A stretch of DNA of 64,000 nucleotides from Candidatus Pantoea varia (GTDB taxonomy: Bacteria; Pseudomonadota; Gammaproteobacteria; Enterobacterales; Enterobacteriaceae): the NCBI RefSeq assembly GCF_900115075.1, contig NZ_FOVG01000002.1, positions 1 through 64,000 on the forward strand, read 5' to 3'. The position numbers were made by a program, and so were the translations under genes. This document shows, one piece after another, positions 11,024 to 21,336 of the stretch (position 1 is its first letter; the number at the start of each line of letters is the position of its first letter). The notes under the pieces were generated by a model that worked only from the letters and a program-made list of their open reading frames with translations, was not told where the DNA came from and ran no database searches.

Positions 11024-13114
11024 TTAGTTAAAGCGAGCGTCGCGATCCGACGTCAGATCATACAGCTGGTATTTACGACCCAGCATCTGACCGCCATCAC
11101 GCGTCAGTGGCACCCAGTTCACCTGCGCGCGACCGCGTGTTGGCGTCACGGTGAACAGATCCATCGGGATAGAGATGTAGAAGCCTTTGGTGAAGTCGCC
11201 TTCGCCATACTCTTCAGACGAAACGTTGGTTTTGGTGGCATAAACACCGACCATTACGCCGCTGTCGAAGCGTTTCGACACATCGACCGTCACGCCTTTA
11301 TCTTTCGCCAGATACTGTCCGACGCTGGTTTTTACCAGCACATCCTGCATAAACCACGGACGCCAGTAACCCGTCAGGTTGCCGGTTGTCGCTTTATAGC
11401 GGTTAAACTGCATCATGTTGTCCCAGTCACGCTGACGGACATAGTTGGCATCAACGCCCACCGCCCAGTTAGCGTCGACCGGACGATAGAGCAGCTCGCC
11501 ACCCACACCGCCGTACATCGTCTCCAGATAACCGCCGTAGACCTGACCATAGAAGCCGTTACCGAGCTGGCCCATGTAGTTCGCCTGCAGATCGTTGACG
11601 TAGACGTTATTCTCAACGTAGTCGCGGATATGGGTACGTACGCGCGGCAGTGAAGAGTCCGCCGGTGCACCGTTGTAGTTGAACTTGTCGTAGTTGTTGG
11701 CGAGGTTACCAAACAGACTTCCGCCCACCAGCAGGTGATCCGTCAGCCAGTAATCAGCGCTGGCCATCACGCCGACCTGATACATATAGAAGCTTTCCGG
11801 GCCGCCCACCGACTGATTCAGGACCGGCGACAGACTGTAGTTCAGGCGATCTTTACGGATAAACATCCCCTGCTCAGTGGTACCCGGATCGACCGGTTCT
11901 TTGCGTGTCTGTTGCAGCGGCTGCTCATGGCCCAGCGGATAGCCTTCCAGATCGTTACGCAGGCTGGCGACTTTCGTCTCCGTGGTTACCTGCGGCATGT
12001 TAAAGCGCGACTCGGTGACATTGATCGTGTCGATGCCGTCAGGCAGGTGGTTCATGATAATGCGGTTAGCGCGATCCACCCCTTCACGGGTATCGCGATA
12101 CTTCGTCTGCTCGCCTGAAACATACAGCGTGTGACCCTGAGTCTGAATACGCGGACCGTCGAGACCGGCGTTATATTTCAGATCGGTCAGCTGCGAACCC
12201 ACCACCGTCGTCTCCAGCAGTTTCGGCTGCGGCTGCGGATTGTAGGCCGGCTTCTCGCTGTCGATGTGTGCCTGACGCAGATCGTTGAAGTTGGTACGAA
12301 TGGTGACACCAAACATAAAGGTGTTGCCACGTTCGTAGCTGGCATTGATGTCAGCCCAGTCGGTCACGCGATAGATTGCCCCGACGTTGAGCTTGCTGCG
12401 CTGATCAAGGCGGCCAGCAAAGTCATTCTGGTAGTCGTTGCCTTCATATTCCATCTTGAGACGCAGCGGCTGCCAGGGCGTCTGATACTCCACGCCGCCG
12501 AACAGCGCTGTCGGGCCATGGAACATCTGCGAACCATTGATTGAACCCGCTTCGCCCACCTTCGGACGCTGGCAATAGCTGTCGCTATATGAGCAGAAGG
12601 GGTTCTTCAGTGTGCCGCTGTTGCCGAGATAGCCCCAGCCGATGCCCAGAGTAAAGTCGAATGGCCCCCAGGCTTTGGTCCCTACCAGATATTCGCTGTC
12701 GAACAGGCCAGTACCGCCGAGGTCGCGGGTTCCTACCGCCACTTCCGGCAGCCAGAAGCCTTCCTGCCACAGACGCAGTTTCAGGTCGAAGGCTTTATCT
12801 TTATAGCTCTGGGTGCCGCTGAATTCTGAGACCGCACTGTACTGTCGGGTCCGCACGTCGGTATAACGCACGGTGGTCTCCAGCCAGGGAAAGAGCTGCA
12901 GTGACGCGGAGTAGTAGCGATACTGATCGTTGTCGCGCGCGTTGAGGCTAAACTCCCCCTCTTTGGCCATGCGCGCCGTCGGCACCTGCATCAGGCCCAC
13001 GCCACCGAAATCGGATTGTGAAGGACCCACCGGCGCGGGGAAAGTGTCGGCCTGCGCCTGACAGGCTGCCGCCACAGAAACAGCCAACAGGCTGAAGAGA
13101 TAACGTTTTTTCAT
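11024..13114 (-). CDS. yjbH: Exopolysaccharide outer-membrane protein YjbH
   Basis: YjbH belongs to the family of outer-membrane beta-barrel proteins encoded by Rcs-controlled exopolysaccharide operons (related to GfcD). The 696-residue product starts with a signal peptide that probably ends at QAQA near residue 22, and the rest has the alternating pattern of a large barrel. Its length fits E. coli YjbH. It is the last gene of the operon; its ATG shares one base with the yjbG stop codon (TGATG), which suggests translational coupling. A role in secretion or assembly of an extracellular polysaccharide is known only genetically; the exact function is unsettled. Confidence 0.92.
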   Translation of the reverse strand: MKKRYLFSLLAVSVAAACQAQADTFPAPVGPSQSDFGGVGLMQVPTARMAKEGEFSLNARDNDQYRYYSASLQLFPWLETTVRYTDVRTRQYSAVSEFSGTQSYKDKAFDLKLRLWQEGFWLPEVAVGTRDLGGTGLFDSEYLVGTKAWGPFDFTLGIGWGYLGNSGTLKNPFCSYSDSYCQRPKVGEAGSINGSQMFHGPTALFGGVEYQTPWQPLRLKMEYEGNDYQNDFAGRLDQRSKLNVGAIYRVTDWADINASYERGNTFMFGVTIRTNFNDLRQAHIDSEKPAYNPQPQPKLLETTVVGSQLTDLKYNAGLDGPRIQTQGHTLYVSGEQTKYRDTREGVDRANRIIMNHLPDGIDTINVTESRFNMPQVTTETKVASLRNDLEGYPLGHEQPLQQTRKEPVDPGTTEQGMFIRKDRLNYSLSPVLNQSVGGPESFYMYQVGVMASADYWLTDHLLVGGSLFGNLANNYDKFNYNGAPADSSLPRVRTHIRDYVENNVYVNDLQANYMGQLGNGFYGQVYGGYLETMYGGVGGELLYRPVDANWAVGVDANYVRQRDWDNMMQFNRYKATTGNLTGYWRPWFMQDVLVKTSVGQYLAKDKGVTVDVSKRFDSGVMVGVYATKTNVSSEEYGEGDFTKGFYISIPMDLFTVTPTRGRAQVNWVPLTRDGGQMLGRKYQLYDLTSDRDARFN

Positions 13115-13857
13115 CAGTCTGGTATCCGGTGAGTCAGTACGGAAAGAATGCGATCATTCAGGTCTTCATCGCTGCCTGGCAGGCTCCATGACGAAAAGCC
13201 GAGCCAGATAATGCTGCCAGGTTCTACTTCCGCGTGGCGATGATTCCAGTAGGCAACCGGCACCTGTTGCGTTGCGCCCGAAGGGGCAATCACCGTGACA
13301 AAATTGCGTTCTGCCCCTGAGAGTGCGTCATGACCATCCAGATAGTCGCGAACTGATTTACCCGGCTGCCAGCTCACCTTACCTGCACCACTCAGTGCGC
13401 CGAGCAGCAGCACCGAGTCGGATGGCGCCTGCAGATAGAGGTCATAGCTGCCTTCCAGCCGACGGTTATCCGCCGGATGGAGACGGATCCAGTCCGGATC
13501 AAGGGACGTGAACTGGCGACCTGTCACTTTGATGGCGCTCAGCTGGCGAATCACCTCATCAATGGCCGCCGCCCGATCGCCACTGCTGTCGGCACGCCAG
13601 GCACGTAACGCGCCCAGCGTCTGTTGGTAGTGCTGCTCTGCGACTGCGGTGGCACCGCGCTCGGCAATAAAGGTACTACGCCAGTCCGTATTGACCTGCA
13701 GCGGAGGCAGGGTCACCAGCTGTGAGAGATCCGCGACCTGGCTCAGCTCAGCCTGCCCCCTGTTGTGCGGTGCATGGACGACAACCTGCGCAGCTGCCTG
13801 CGCCCCTGCGGCACTGAACAGGCTCAGCCCGGCCAGCAAAAAAGTGATTTTTTTCAT
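13114..13857 (-). CDS. yjbG: Periplasmic exopolysaccharide protein YjbG
   Basis: YjbG is a secreted protein of the capsule-biosynthesis GfcC family. The 247-residue product has a signal peptide [23 protein letters not shown] and no further membrane segment, so it should lie in the periplasm. GfcC-like proteins carry ubiquitin-like folds similar to parts of the Wza polysaccharide exporter, though they are not themselves exporters. The start overlaps the yjbF stop by four bases (ATGA) and its stop overlaps yjbH, so yjbFGH are likely translated as a coupled set. Confidence 0.9.
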   Translation of the reverse strand: MKKITFLLAGLSLFSAAGAQAAAQVVVHAPHNRGQAELSQVADLSQLVTLPPLQVNTDWRSTFIAERGATAVAEQHYQQTLGALRAWRADSSGDRAAAIDEVIRQLSAIKVTGRQFTSLDPDWIRLHPADNRRLEGSYDLYLQAPSDSVLLLGALSGAGKVSWQPGKSVRDYLDGHDALSGAERNFVTVIAPSGATQQVPVAYWNHRHAEVEPGSIIWLGFSSWSLPGSDEDLNDRILSVLTHRIPD

Positions 13858-14501
13858 GATTTCGCCGGCTTCAGAATAGTGATATCGACAGGGAAGGCAT
13901 CGGCCGCCAGCATCTGATGGGCCTGCACCACATCGCCGCTGCTGTTATCGATCCAGAAGGTGTTTTCCCACTCGCGGTTACTGCTGTCGATGCTCACCTG
14001 CTCATGCCAGACCCGGCACGGGATGCGGTTGCCCGCCACGGTCAGCACTTCGTCGGTGCCACGCTGGAAGGTTGAACGCACGGTCGCGCCGCGAACCTTG
14101 CCCTGCTCGGTCCACTGCACGATGCGGGTCCAGCCTGCGCCGTTGCTGATATGCAGGCTGTCAGCGAGTGGATCCTGTTGCAGATTGCTGACGCTCAGCA
14201 GGTTATCGGGTAAGCCCAGGGTTTTAACCAGGCGGCCATGCTGTGTCACCAGCATCGCCTGATCCTGAGTGACCCATTTCTGCTGCCCCTTCTCGCTGTA
14301 GCCCAGCACCACAAAAATGCGCGGACCTTCATTCAGACGAGCATAGAGACTGGCATAAGGAAGATTATTGACCTGTTGATCGGTAACGGTGACGTCATCC
14401 GGACCGTTAACCGCGAGCAGCAAAGTCTGTTCAAGACCTTTTTGCGTTTGTGTACAGGCCTGCAGCAGCAGGCAAGCGAGCAGCAGAGGAAGTTGGCGCA
14501 C
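13854..14501 (-). CDS. yjbF: Exopolysaccharide lipoprotein YjbF
   Basis: YjbF is an outer-membrane lipoprotein of the GfcB family. I place the start at the GTG at 14501, six bases after CAGGGA; this gives 215 residues, close to E. coli (212), and a typical lipoprotein leader MRQLPLLLACLLLQAC with the lipidated cysteine at residue 16. An ATG at 14522 is possible. Longer readings up to 14594 run through a strong terminator hairpin and are unlikely. The box LLQAC has Gln at -2, which is unusual but tolerated. The stop overlaps yjbG by four bases. Confidence 0.87.
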   Translation of the reverse strand: MRQLPLLLACLLLQACTQTQKGLEQTLLLAVNGPDDVTVTDQQVNNLPYASLYARLNEGPRIFVVLGYSEKGQQKWVTQDQAMLVTQHGRLVKTLGLPDNLLSVSNLQQDPLADSLHISNGAGWTRIVQWTEQGKVRGATVRSTFQRGTDEVLTVAGNRIPCRVWHEQVSIDSSNREWENTFWIDNSSGDVVQAHQMLAADAFPVDITILKPAKS

Positions 14502-14529
14502 TGTGTGTCCCTGATAAGTCATGCCAAAG

Positions 14530-14558
14530 TAAAAATAACCACACAGGCGTGTGGTTAT
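14530..14558 (-). terminator. Terminator between yjbE and yjbF
   Basis: On the minus strand ATAACCACAC and GTGTGGTTAT form a perfect 10-bp stem with a 4-base loop, followed by a T-run. It lies inside the yjbEFGH operon, 29 bp before the yjbF GTG, so part of the transcripts should stop after yjbE. Confidence 0.85.
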
Positions 14559-14693
14559 GTTTAAAGGTGCTCTGCCCGTCCCGTCTGGCTGCAAAGCGGC
14601 AGACTACGTTGCTCTGCTGAAGTCCTCACCGTAGTGAGTTTCAGCCTCGCCCGTTTGTCACCGTTCAGTAATCAGACGCGTATCGGGCATCCA

Positions 14694-14951
14694 TCAACGA
14701 GTGGTGCTCGTCGTGGTTGTGGTTGTTGTACCGGTATTTGCACCGTCACCACCGCCAGAAGCGGCAATGCCGAGCCCGACCAACGCGCCAAGTGCGCCGA
14801 TACCAACAGCGGTGGACGTGCCGGACGAGATTGCTCCCGCCTGCGCGCCTGCTGCAGTACCTGCTTCACCGGCTTCCTGCGGCGCAGCAAATGCGCTGGA
14901 GGAGGCGGCAACGAGGATCAAGGCTGCACCGGCAACCATAGTTTTTTTCAT
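14694..14951 (-). CDS. yjbE: Small secreted protein YjbE
   Basis: YjbE is the first product of the yjbEFGH exopolysaccharide operon and belongs to the GfcA-like small secreted proteins. From the ATG at 14951 it has 85 residues (80 in E. coli): a signal peptide ending at AFA near residue 23, an Ala/Gly-rich middle that may form one hydrophobic helix (about 45-60), and a tail of about ten threonines and serines ending in Arg. A longer reading from 15059 lacks a recognisable leader and was rejected. CAGGAAA precedes the ATG. A terminator follows before yjbF, so yjbE may be made in excess over yjbFGH. Its molecular role is not known. Confidence 0.88.
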   Translation of the reverse strand: MKKTMVAGAALILVAASSSAFAAPQEAGEAGTAAGAQAGAISSGTSTAVGIGALGALVGLGIAASGGGDGANTGTTTTTTTSTTR

Positions 14952-15473
14952 AACAACGTTTCCTGCATTGAGTGAATGAAGGATCTCTGACCGGCGACAG
15001 TGGCTATGCAGACAGGCTGCGACCAGTGCGACGGACAGTCCCATTGCGGGCGCGTTCATTATAGGGCAACAAAATATCAGAGTTCAGTGCTATAAAAACC
15101 TGGGGAAATGGCGGGGTGATTGCGTGATTTAATCAGTGAAATTGGGGATAACTACTTTTTATATCGGAGTATTTCCGGTTGATACCCTATATTTCGCTGT
15201 CGCTAAGTGGAATGCAAAGCGTAATGTTCTTTTTTATTAATATCTGGTACGGAATAAGAATAATCAGAATTTACTCAGGCAGACTAAAATTAAATATGAT
15301 TATGAATCAACGGCTAACCCAATAAGCATCGGCTTTTCAGATCCATTTTATACTGTATATCTCTCTGTTTCTCAGGCCGATGTTCAGAATTATCTTAGGG
15401 TATTTTAGGACTTTTCCCGCGTCAGGGTTTATCGCGTAATCCAAAAATTGCCCAATAAGGCGTTAAAACAGAC
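14952..15473. other. AT-rich regulatory region upstream of yjbE
   Basis: This 520-bp stretch between the pgi terminator and yjbE holds no credible gene. It is AT-rich and contains an RcsAB-box-like site at 15255-15268. Such length suggests a promoter far upstream or a long yjbE leader; I could not place the promoter with confidence. Confidence 0.6.
15255..15268. promoter_or_regulatory. Candidate RcsAB box upstream of yjbE
   Basis: TAAGAATAATCAGA agrees at 13 of 14 positions with the enterobacterial RcsAB consensus TRVGAAWAWTSYGR (quoted from memory). It lies about 305 bp before yjbE, in an operon that is Rcs-regulated in E. coli. Confidence 0.45.
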
Positions 15474-15500
15474 AAAAAAAGGGCGGCAAAGTTGCCGCCC
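15474..15500 (-). terminator. Terminator of pgi
   Basis: On the minus strand GGGCGGCAA and TTGCCGCCC form a 9-bp stem with a 2-base gap, followed by seven T, 17 bp after the pgi stop codon. Confidence 0.9.
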
Positions 15501-15517
15501 GATGAAATTAATACCGA

Positions 15518-17212
<1,695 letters not shown>

Positions 17213-17500
17213 TCATGCCCGTTTAGCGTTTCAGTATGACCACAGTTGTAACTGAAAGGAAAAATTTTGTCAGCGCGCGCCGGGCAGGCCATTTCAACGC
17301 GACGGTTTATCGTCAGCATTCACTGGCGCGAACAGCCTCAGGGTCGCAGAAGCAACGCGCAGTAAAGTGTGACGCGAAAGCCTGAGCAAAACGTTGTGCC
17401 GTATCAGGGATTGTTGCAGGGGCTGAACCCATTAAGCACTGTAGCCGCTGCGGCGCAGGTTAATTTGTTTTCTGATGCGGCTCTCCGGCCATCGCTGACA

Positions 17501-17529
17501 TTGACAGCAGGTCCAGAAAAGGCTAGATC
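17501..17529 (+). promoter_or_regulatory. lysC promoter
   Basis: TTGACA and TAGATC are separated by 17 bp. The predicted start of transcription, near 17536, lies just before the first hairpin of the lysine riboswitch, which supports the assignment. Confidence 0.7.
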
Positions 17530-17540
17530 TATGCGCCTAC

Positions 17541-17750
17541 TTGCGCACCTGTGCGCAAGCCAGAAGAGGCGCGTCGCCCAGGCAGTGTGTTGGAGGAACC
17601 GTATCCGGTGAAAACACATCATGGGGAGCGACGCCGAGGTGGGTCAGCACGCGGTGTGCTGCCTGTCGGCTACAGGGGCTGAATCCTCTGGGTTGTCACC
17701 AGAAACGTCTGCAGTCGACGTTTCGCAAGGTGGGGCGCTTCTGGGTGACT
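17541..17750 (+). ncRNA. Lysine riboswitch (L box) in the lysC leader
   Basis: The leader contains the conserved core of the E. coli lysC lysine aptamer: AGAGGCGCG after the P1 strand, TGTTGGAGGA, a GCCGAGGTG block, CAGGGGCTGAATCCTCTGG and a closing CTTCTGGGTGA. P1 pairs 17560-17566 (CCAGAAG) with 17738-17744 (CTTCTGG). A separate hairpin TTGCGCAC/GTGCGCAA lies at 17541-17558. The aptamer ends about 110 bp before lysC. In E. coli it lowers translation and message stability when lysine is bound; the same is inferred. Confidence 0.93.
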
Positions 17751-17861
17751 CGTCTATCCGATCTTGTCCGCCCGTTTCTGCTCTTTCCTTGTGCCTGGCT
17801 GAAAGAATGTTTCTCGACCCTTTCATCGGCGAGAACAAGATAACCTGACACGAGGTCCTAC

Positions 17862-19214
17862 ATGTCTCAAACACTGATAGTGGCAAAATTCGGCGGCACC
17901 AGCGTAGCCGATTTTGAAGCGATGAACCGCAGCGCCGATGTGGTGTTGCAGGACGCCAGCACGCGTCTGGTCGTGCTCTCTGCTTCGGCGGGCATTACTA
18001 ATCTGCTGGTTGCGCTGGCTGAAGGCCAGCAGGCTCCTCAGCGCGCTGTGCTGCTTGATGATATCCGCCGTATCCAGTACGCCATTGTTGATCGCCTGCA
18101 GCGTCCGGAAGTGATCCGCGATGAAATCGATCGCATGATCGACAACATCAGCATGCTCTCCGAAGCTGCTTCACTGGCCACTTCGAATGCCCTGACCGAT
18201 GAACTGGTCAGCCACGGCGAGCTGATGTCATCACTGCTGTTTGTGGAAATTCTGCGTGAACGTCAGATTAACGCGGAGTGGTTCGATGTCCGCAAGGTCA
18301 TGCGTACCGACGATCATTTTGGCCGGGCAGTTCCGGATGTCCAGGTGCTGGCGGAGCAGGCGACGGCGCAGTTACAGCCGCGCATTGAGCAGGCGCTGGT
18401 CATTACTCAGGGTTTCATTGGCAGTGAAAGCGAAGGGCGTACCACTACCTTAGGCCGCGGTGGCAGTGATTACACCGCCGCGTTGCTGGGCGAAGCGCTG
18501 AACGCGGCGCGTGTGGATATCTGGACCGATGTACCGGGCATTTACACCACCGATCCGCGCGTGGTGCCGACGGCGAAGCGCATTGATGAAATCACATTCG
18601 AAGAAGCCGCCGAAATGGCGACCTTCGGTGCGAAAGTGCTGCACCCGGCGACGCTGCTTCCCGCTGTGCGCCGGGGGATTCCGGTATTCGTCGGTTCCAG
18701 CAAGGATCCGGCAGCGGGCGGTACCCGTGTCTGCAACGAAACCCGCAACCCGCCGTTGTTCCGGGCGCTGGCGTTACGCCGTAAGCAGACGCTGTTAACG
18801 CTGCACAGCCTTAACATGCTGCATACGTTTGGTTTCCTCGCCGAACTGTTCAACATTCTGGCGCGTCACAATGTGTCGGTTGACCTGATTACCACCTCCG
18901 AAGTGAGCGTGGCGCTGACCCTGGACACGACCGGTTCAACCTCAACCAGCGCCAGTCTGCTGACTCAGGCTTTGCTGACTGAACTCTCGTCGCTGTGCCG
19001 GGTAGAAGTGGAAGAAGATCTGGCGCTGGTGGCGATTATCGGCAACCAGCTGTCAAAAGCGTGCGGCGTCGGCAAAGAGGTGTTTGGTGTACTCGATCCG
19101 TTCAACCTGCGGATGATTTGCTACGGTGCCAGCAGCTACAATCTCTGCTTCCTGGTGCCGGGCAACGATGCGGAAAGTGTGGTGCGTACGCTGCATCGCA
19201 ATCTGTTCGAGTAA
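17862..19214 (+). CDS. lysC: Lysine-sensitive aspartokinase III
   Basis: LysC phosphorylates aspartate, the first step towards lysine, threonine, methionine and diaminopimelate. The 450-residue product (449 in E. coli) has the kinase motif KFGGTSVADFEAMNR at the N terminus, a kinase domain to about residue 290, and two ACT domains (about 310-450) that bind lysine. It therefore has two layers of lysine control: the riboswitch in the leader and allosteric inhibition. It is monocistronic; a hairpin follows the stop codon. Confidence 0.96.
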   Translation: MSQTLIVAKFGGTSVADFEAMNRSADVVLQDASTRLVVLSASAGITNLLVALAEGQQAPQRAVLLDDIRRIQYAIVDRLQRPEVIRDEIDRMIDNISMLSEAASLATSNALTDELVSHGELMSSLLFVEILRERQINAEWFDVRKVMRTDDHFGRAVPDVQVLAEQATAQLQPRIEQALVITQGFIGSESEGRTTTLGRGGSDYTAALLGEALNAARVDIWTDVPGIYTTDPRVVPTAKRIDEITFEEAAEMATFGAKVLHPATLLPAVRRGIPVFVGSSKDPAAGGTRVCNETRNPPLFRALALRRKQTLLTLHSLNMLHTFGFLAELFNILARHNVSVDLITTSEVSVALTLDTTGSTSTSASLLTQALLTELSSLCRVEVEEDLALVAIIGNQLSKACGVGKEVFGVLDPFNLRMICYGASSYNLCFLVPGNDAESVVRTLHRNLFE

Positions 19215-19226
19215 GTTTCTCTGCCG

Positions 19227-19252
19227 TTCAGGCCGCCTCAGTGCGGCCTGAA
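19227..19252 (+). terminator. Hairpin after lysC, possible terminator
   Basis: TTCAGGCCGC and GCGGCCTGAA form a perfect 10-bp stem with a 6-base loop 12 bp after the lysC stop. No T-run follows on either strand, so it may be a 3'-end stabiliser rather than an intrinsic terminator. Confidence 0.4.
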
Positions 19253-19454
19253 AAGCGGCAAAAACGGTTCATCTCTCCCCGATTGCTCCCCGTTACGCGA
19301 CTTCCGCTAATTTACATAAATACAATCACTTAACTTATGTCATTGCCAAATGGCAACCCCTTTTTCTGCGCATTTCGTGTACTTACATTGCGCTCCCTTT
19401 TCTCAGATTTATAATCCCGCCGCTGAATCAATTCACCCAAATTTAGGAAATATC

Positions 19455-20147
19455 ATGAAAAGGTTAGTCGCAGAGGCGCTGGGTACTTTCGTACTGGTCG
19501 CAGGCGGTTGTGGTAGTGCCGTACTGTCAGCTGCGTTCCCGGAACTGGGCATTGGCTTCATGGGCGTGGCGCTGGCGTTCGGGCTGAGCGTGCTGGTCAT
19601 GGCGTATGCGGTCGGTCACATTTCGGGCGGTCACTTTAACCCGGCCGTGACCCTGGGATTAGTGGCAGGCGGACGTTTTCCCGCATCACAGGCCATCCCT
19701 TACATCATTGCGCAACTGGTTGGCGGCATCGTCGCGGGCGCAGTGCTCTATCTGATCGCCAGCGGTAAAGGCGACTTCAGCGCAGCGGCCAGCGGCTTTG
19801 CGGCGAACGGATACGGCGAACACTCGCCGGGTGGCTTCAGCCTGCAGGCAGGCATGATCACCGAAGGGGTGATGACCGCAATTTTCCTGATTGTCATCAT
19901 GGGTGCCACCAGTGAACGCGCGCCGAAAGGCTTTGCGCCGATCGCGATCGGTCTGGCATTAACCCTGATCCACCTGATCAGTATTCCGGTGACCAACACC
20001 TCCGTTAACCCGGCCCGTAGCACCGCAGCAGCCCTCTTCCAGGGTGACTGGGCGATCTCTCAGCTGTGGATGTTCTGGTTGATGCCGATTATCGGTGCCG
20101 TGATTGGTGGTTTGATCTACCGCGGTTTAGAGGAAAAAGCAGCGTAA
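19455..20147 (+). CDS. aqpZ: Aquaporin Z
   Basis: AqpZ is a water channel of the inner membrane. The ATG at 19455, four bases after AGGAAA, gives 230 residues (231 in E. coli). Six membrane helices and the two half-helices with NPA motifs are visible: NPAV from residue 62 and NPAR from residue 185, the latter with the selectivity-filter arginine Arg188. A start at 19350 would add 35 residues without membrane character and was rejected. It is monocistronic with a terminator after it. In E. coli aqpZ lies elsewhere on the chromosome, so its place here is a lineage difference. Confidence 0.95.
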   Translation: MKRLVAEALGTFVLVAGGCGSAVLSAAFPELGIGFMGVALAFGLSVLVMAYAVGHISGGHFNPAVTLGLVAGGRFPASQAIPYIIAQLVGGIVAGAVLYLIASGKGDFSAAASGFAANGYGEHSPGGFSLQAGMITEGVMTAIFLIVIMGATSERAPKGFAPIAIGLALTLIHLISIPVTNTSVNPARSTAAALFQGDWAISQLWMFWLMPIIGAVIGGLIYRGLEEKAA

Positions 20148-20162
20148 TTTCTTCGATATACA

Positions 20163-20190
20163 GCGGATCGGCAGCAGTCGATCCGCATTT
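20163..20190 (+). terminator. Terminator after aqpZ
   Basis: GCGGATCG and CGATCCGC form an 8-bp stem with an 8-base loop, followed by ATTTT. Confidence 0.6.
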
Positions 20191-20330
20191 TGCCGCCTCG
20201 CCCCATCTTCGCCTTACGCCATGATAATGAAATGTTATGATCCCGCCTTCGTCACGGCAGTCGTTCCTGTCTGGCGACTCTCTATGGCAAATCTGCATAA
20301 AACATAACATTCTTATAAGGAAGTCTGGCT

Positions 20331-21248
20331 ATGCTCGCCACGTTAACCCGCCTGTTCCCGCTCTGGGCCGTGCTGCTGTCTGTCGCCGCTTATTACTCGC
20401 CTGGTACCTTTCTCGGTATCGGTCCCTGGGTCACTTATCTGCTGATGCTGATTATGTTCGGCATGGGTGTCACCCTGAATATCGACGATTTCAAACGGGT
20501 GCTGAACCGGCCTGCGCCGGTGATTGCCGGAACTTTCCTGCACTATCTGGTGATGCCGTTAGCCGCCTGGGGACTGGCAAAACTGTTTCATATGCCGCCC
20601 GATCTGGCAGCCGGTATGATTCTGGTCGGCTCAGTTGCCAGTGGCACCGCCAGCAACGTGATGATCTATCTGGCGAAAGGGGATGTGGCACTGTCGGTGA
20701 CCATTTCTTCCGTTTCCGCGCTGGTGGGGGTGTTCGCCACGCCGCTGTTAACCCGCTTTTATGTTGATACCCACATTCAGGTTGATGTGGTGGGCATGCT
20801 GCTGAGCATCGTGAAGATCGTCGTGATCCCGATTAGCCTTGGACTGATCATTCATCACAGCATGAACAGCGTGGTTCGCCGGGTAGAACCCTGGCTGCCT
20901 GCGTTTTCGATGGTCTGCATTCTGCTGATCATCAGCGCGGTGGTGGCGGGCAGTCAGGGCTTTATCGGATCCGTGGGTCTGATGGTGATCGCGGCGGTGA
21001 TCCTGCATAACGCGATTGGCCTGCTTGGCGGTTACTGGGGCGGCAAGCTGTTTGGCTTCGATGAGTCAACCTGCCGCACCCTGGCGCTGGAAGTCGGCAT
21101 GCAGAACTCCGGTCTGGCGGCGACGCTGGGCAAACTCTACTTCTCGCCGCTGGCGGCATTGCCGGGCGCGCTGTTCTCGGTGTGGCACAACCTGTCAGGT
21201 TCACTGCTGGCGGGTTACTGGTCCGGAAAGCCGATTAAGAAGAAGTAG
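20331..21248 (+). CDS. panS: PanS-like transporter of the bile acid:sodium symporter family
   Basis: The 305-residue product is a member of the BASS family of sodium-coupled organic-anion transporters, with about nine or ten membrane helices. Family features are [18 protein letters not shown] near residue 105 and the [15 protein letters not shown] segment near 255, which form the crossing helices that bind sodium. Closest in my memory is PanS of Salmonella, a transporter of pantothenate precursors; bacterial bile acids are not implied. The substrate is an inference from family resemblance. AAGGAAG precedes the ATG. It stands alone between aqpZ and the convergent yjbB. Confidence 0.8.
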   Translation: MLATLTRLFPLWAVLLSVAAYYSPGTFLGIGPWVTYLLMLIMFGMGVTLNIDDFKRVLNRPAPVIAGTFLHYLVMPLAAWGLAKLFHMPPDLAAGMILVGSVASGTASNVMIYLAKGDVALSVTISSVSALVGVFATPLLTRFYVDTHIQVDVVGMLLSIVKIVVIPISLGLIIHHSMNSVVRRVEPWLPAFSMVCILLIISAVVAGSQGFIGSVGLMVIAAVILHNAIGLLGGYWGGKLFGFDESTCRTLALEVGMQNSGLAATLGKLYFSPLAALPGALFSVWHNLSGSLLAGYWSGKPIKKK

Positions 21249-21253
21249 CCGTG

Positions 21254-21278
21254 GCGGCGCATCAGGGTGATGCGCCGC
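21254..21278 (+). terminator. Hairpin after panS, possible terminator
   Basis: GCGGCGCATCA and TGATGCGCCGC form a perfect 11-bp stem with a 3-base loop, followed by TTCTC only. Six bp after the panS stop codon; it probably ends this transcript and may also act on the convergent yjbB transcript. Confidence 0.5.
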
Positions 21279-21336
21279 TTCTCACTGCAGTTGCGCCGGG
21301 TATTTTCAGCCTGACGCAACTGCCTGCTCACACGCC

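Noticed and set aside
10997..11653. Long plus-strand ORF opposite yjbH
   Set aside because: It lies antisense to a well-conserved gene, has no recognisable family and an unlikely amino-acid make-up; a shadow of yjbH.
13854..14594. yjbF starting at 14594 (246 residues)
   Set aside because: The extra part crosses a strong terminator hairpin and places the lipoprotein leader far from the N terminus; the GTG at 14501 or ATG at 14522 fits better.
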